From the NCBI GenBank assembly GCA_035634255.1, contig DASQDI010000038.1:1-17626 (forward strand): a stretch of 17,626 nucleotides of DNA. Reading direction: 5' to 3'. Positions 15,567 through 17,626 of the stretch are shown here, piece after piece. Below the pieces are notes generated by a model. It had not been told where the DNA came from. It did not search any database and saw nothing but the letters and a program-made list of their open reading frames with translations. The stretch comes from DATLMR01 sp035634255. Its GTDB lineage: Bacteria > Acidobacteriota > Blastocatellia > UBA7656. Each line of letters starts with the position of its first letter. Position 1 is the stretch's first letter. A program made the translations under genes and the position numbers.

Positions 15567-16016
15567 ATGATATGGATCGTCTTTGCGGTCGGCGCGGCGC
15601 TCTGCTGGGGCCTTTACGGCCCGGTCCTGCACAAAGGGCAGGTGCAGATGGGCAACCCTCTGCGCGCCCTGCTCTGCGTCGGCGTGGCCTACTTCCTGAT
15701 AGGAGTGCTGGTCCCGCTCGTCTCGCTCTCGCTTCAGGGCGAGTTCAAAGGATTCAACACGCCGGGGATCACGTGGTCCACGGTCGGCGGCGCGCTCGGC
15801 GCTCTGGGGGCCATCTGCATCATCTGGGCCTTCAGGAACGGGGGGCTCCCGAATTACGTGATGCCCCTCGTATTCGGCGGCGCGCCCCTCGTGAACGTCC
15901 TCTTCTCCATGTGGCTGCACCCGCCGAAGGCCGCGCCCAACCCCCTGCTCTACGTCGGCTTCCTGCTCGCGGCTGCGGGCGCGGGCCTCGTGCTCTACTT
16001 CAAGCCTCAGTCGTAA
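15567..16016 (+). CDS. Half-size EamA/DMT-like membrane protein, five helices
   Basis: This 149-residue inner-membrane protein has about five helices (residues 1-17, 33-56, 69-88, 95-113, 123-143) and resembles half of an EamA/drug-metabolite transporter: FAVGAALCWGLYGPVLHKGQ at the start and GFLLAAAGAGLVLYFKP at the end. Full DMT transporters have ten helices from an internal duplication, so this one may work as a dimer. I chose ATG 15567, 7 bases after AAGGA; an in-frame ATG at 15537, one base past the receptor's stop, would add ten polar residues and lacks its own site. It follows the TonB receptor closely and is probably co-transcribed, which hints at a role in moving the same solute. The direction of transport is unknown. 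Confidence 0.88.
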   Translation: MIWIVFAVGAALCWGLYGPVLHKGQVQMGNPLRALLCVGVAYFLIGVLVPLVSLSLQGEFKGFNTPGITWSTVGGALGALGAICIIWAFRNGGLPNYVMPLVFGGAPLVNVLFSMWLHPPKAAPNPLLYVGFLLAAAGAGLVLYFKPQS

Positions 16017-16020
16017 GAAC

Positions 16021-16062
16021 GCATGGCCCGTCCCATTAAATGTTAAATGGGACGGGCCATGC
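16021..16062. terminator. Bidirectional hairpin terminator between converging genes
   Basis: The arms 16021-16037 (GCATGGCCCGTCCCATT) and 16046-16062 are perfectly complementary over 17 base pairs around an 8-base loop, AAATGTTA. It lies 4 bases after the EamA-like gene and 19 bases from the end of the converging propeller K gene. There is no long T run. Confidence 0.8.
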
Positions 16063-16081
16063 AAAATGTCTCGGGGCGGGC

Positions 16082-17425
16082 TTATGCCTTCTTCGCCCCC
16101 GCGCCTTTCGTGATCCGGTAGAGCTTCGAGGCGGTGCGGATGATGAGGCTTCCGCCCGCGATGGCCGGCGTCGCCATGCACATCTCGTTGAGGCTGTTCT
16201 TGCCGAGCAGCTTGTACTCGGGGCCCGCCTGTATGACGAAGGTGTCGCCGTCTTCGCTCAGGCAAAAGACCTTCCCGTTGTAGGCCCACGGGGAAGAGGT
16301 GAAAGCTCCCGCCCCGGCCTCCATCCGCTGCTTGCCGTAAATCTCCCTGCCCGTTCGCGCGTCGTGACACGTGAAGAAGCCCCGGTCCAGCAAGGTGTAG
16401 TAGAAGTCTCCGTAGACGATGGGGGACGGGTTGTAAGGCCCCGCCTGCGGGTGGTACCACGCGACGTACTTGCTGCTCGTCTCCCCCTGCGCGAGGGTGA
16501 TGTTGCCCGACGCGCCGGGGCGGATCGCGTAAACGGGGCGGTGCTGGTCGCCCACGTAGCCCGACGTTATGTAGACCATGCCGAACTTTGAAAAAGGGGT
16601 CGGGATGGCGATGGTGGACATGCCCGTGAGCTCCCACAGGAGCTTGCCGTCGAGGTCGTAGGAGCGGACCTTCTTCGTGCCCGCCGTGACGAGCTCCGTG
16701 CGGTGCTCGTTCTCCCAGACGTAAGGGGTGGCCCAGTTGCTCTTCTCCTCGCGGGCGACGCGCCAGACCTGCGCGCCCGTCTTCTTATCGAGCGCGGTGA
16801 CGAACGAATCGTCCTCGTTATCGTTCACGACGTAGAGCCTGTTCCCGTGAAGGACCGGGGAGGCCGCCGTCCCCCACCCGAACCTCATGTTGTAAGGCCC
16901 CCACTTCTTCTCCCACACCGGCTTGCCATCCATGTCGAAGCAGAACAGGCCGAGGGTCCCGAAGTAGGCGTAGACCCGCTCGCCGTCCGTCACCGGGGTC
17001 TCGGACGCATAGGAGTTCTTCAGGTGGCGCGGGCCGGGGGGCACGCCCTTGTAGACTTCCCTGCTCCACCTGATCTTCCCCGTCTTGAAATCGACGCAGT
17101 ATACCATCCAGCGGTGCTCGTCCGCCGGGGCCTTCCTTTCGCCCCCGAAATAGAGCCCCTTCTTCGGCTGCTCGCCTTCGCTGGCGCTGATGACGGAAGT
17201 GAGGAAGATCCGGTCCCCCCACACGACGGGCGAGGACCACCCGGTTCCGGGGATGTCGGTCTTCCACGCCACGTTCTCCGTCGCGCTCCACGTGTCGGGG
17301 AGGCTGGGGTCATCGGCCACCCCGAGCGACTGAGGGCCTCGGAATTGCGGCCACTTCTCGCTGGCAGTCGCGGGATTCAAAGAGAAGAGGAGGAGCAGCA
17401 GCGCCGCGATCGATTTTGCGAACAT
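16082..17425 (-). CDS. Secreted PQQ-like beta-propeller protein (propeller K)
   Basis: This 447-residue exported protein starts at ATG 17425, 6 bases after AGAGGA; an in-frame TTG at 17431 adds two residues and overlaps that site. Signal peptide residues 1-22 (MFAKSIAALLLLLFSLNPATA) are followed by EKWPQFRGPQSLGVA. Blade motifs include CVDFKTGKIRWSREVY, CFDMDGKPVWEKKWG, ALDKKTGAQVWRV, SYDLDGKLLWELTG and CHDARTGREIY. It is a close paralogue of propeller B: both carry YAIRPGASG, the run SSPxVWGDR and a matching C-terminal blade ending in MATPAI. Both are therefore probably products of an older duplication. No cysteine pair or haem motif suggests enzyme activity. It stands alone with its own upstream control region and converges on the TonB receptor operon. 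Ligand unknown. Confidence 0.95.
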   Translation of the reverse strand: MFAKSIAALLLLLFSLNPATASEKWPQFRGPQSLGVADDPSLPDTWSATENVAWKTDIPGTGWSSPVVWGDRIFLTSVISASEGEQPKKGLYFGGERKAPADEHRWMVYCVDFKTGKIRWSREVYKGVPPGPRHLKNSYASETPVTDGERVYAYFGTLGLFCFDMDGKPVWEKKWGPYNMRFGWGTAASPVLHGNRLYVVNDNEDDSFVTALDKKTGAQVWRVAREEKSNWATPYVWENEHRTELVTAGTKKVRSYDLDGKLLWELTGMSTIAIPTPFSKFGMVYITSGYVGDQHRPVYAIRPGASGNITLAQGETSSKYVAWYHPQAGPYNPSPIVYGDFYYTLLDRGFFTCHDARTGREIYGKQRMEAGAGAFTSSPWAYNGKVFCLSEDGDTFVIQAGPEYKLLGKNSLNEMCMATPAIAGGSLIIRTASKLYRITKGAGAKKA

Positions 17426-17478
17426 ATTCAATCCTCTGATGTCGGGTTTTACCTGAAACTCGAAAGCCGAACGCGAAG

Positions 17479-17512
17479 AGATTAACCTGTTTGATGCGAC
17501 GAATCAAACGGG
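17479..17512 (-). promoter_or_regulatory. Inverted repeat and weak promoter upstream of propeller K
   Basis: CCTGTTTGAT (17486-17495) pairs with ATCAAACGGG (17503-17512) across a 7-base centre, including one G-T wobble. On the minus strand TTGATT (17507-17502) and TAATCT (17484-17479) lie 17 bases apart, so the repeat would cover the -35 box and spacer. The -10 match is poor (3 of 6). A GGTAAAACC motif follows in the leader (17453-17445). Confidence 0.35.
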
Positions 17513-17557
17513 GCGCGGAATGGGGAGCCCTGAAGGACGACACAGGGCGGAACGTTT

Positions 17558-17626
17558 ATGGGACCGGGTTGCTGATCGATCCGAGCACTGAGGGGCGGCA
17601 TGTGAATGAAGCTCTTTCCACATGCC
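17558..17626. repeat. Second REP-like palindrome, cut by window edge
   Basis: GAGGGGCGGCATGTGAA (17590-17606) matches the left arm and loop start of the palindrome at 7616-7674, and the ATGGGA at 17558 lies 32 bases before it, against 34 in the first copy (7590). GGCATGTG (17597-17604) pairs with CACATGCC (17619-17626) around a 14-base loop, close to the 15-base loop of the first copy. The rest of the right arm should lie just beyond the window. Confidence 0.7.

Noticed and set aside
1..17626. CRISPR array, insertion sequence, tRNA or rRNA genes
   Set aside because: No regularly spaced direct repeats, transposase or integrase frames, cloverleaf sequences or rRNA stretches were recognised by eye.

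Overview
This GC-rich window comes from a Gram-negative bacterium, most likely an acidobacterium (Acidobacteriota, perhaps Blastocatellia) or a relative with a similar gene stock. The pointers are a very large Oar-type TonB-dependent receptor with an N-terminal carboxypeptidase-regulatory domain, many secreted PQQ-like beta-propeller proteins starting with a W-P-x-[WF]-R-G signature, an SSS symporter paired with a small two-helix membrane protein, and dispersed intergenic palindromes. This is a family-level impression; no rRNA or tRNA gene is present to settle it.

Layout. (1) 1-3590, minus strand: a three-gene unit of a secreted ankyrin-repeat protein (2766-3590) and two secreted beta-propeller proteins (1346-2713, and 1-1288, cut by the window edge). 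(2) 3591-3870: divergent intergenic region with a good plus-strand promoter. (3) 3871-9940, plus strand: a four-gene unit of a propeller/Ig-like/LamG-like fusion (3871-6069), a propeller protein overlapping it by 4 bases (6066-7586), an iron-containing alcohol dehydrogenase (7686-8834) and an eight-bladed BamB-like propeller overlapping the dehydrogenase by 13 bases (8822-9940). A near-perfect REP-like palindrome sits inside this unit at 7616-7674. (4) 9936-9979: a terminator hairpin between converging genes. (5) 10030-11932, minus strand: a small membrane protein and an SSS-type symporter. (6) 11933-12295: a 363-base divergent regulatory region with repeated GTAAAA motifs, a palindrome and a strong-looking promoter. 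(7) 12296-16016, plus strand: the TonB-dependent receptor and a half-size EamA/DMT-like membrane protein. (8) 16021-16062: another convergent terminator hairpin. (9) 16082-17425, minus strand: a sixth secreted propeller protein. (10) 17426-17626: its promoter region, ending inside a second copy of the REP-like palindrome.

How it may work together. Six of the eleven protein genes encode exported PQQ-like propellers, joined by one cytosolic NAD-type iron alcohol dehydrogenase, outer-membrane import (TonB receptor) and inner-membrane import (SSS symporter plus small partner, and an EamA-like protein). The receptor and symporter operons diverge from one regulatory region, which suggests a shared uptake system for some organic solute. 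None of the propellers shows the vicinal cysteine pair or haem-binding CxxCH of true quinoprotein alcohol dehydrogenases, so they are better read as secreted binding or scaffold proteins of unknown ligand. The window is unusual for its density of propeller paralogues and its possible shared regulatory motif; a substrate cannot be named from sequence alone.
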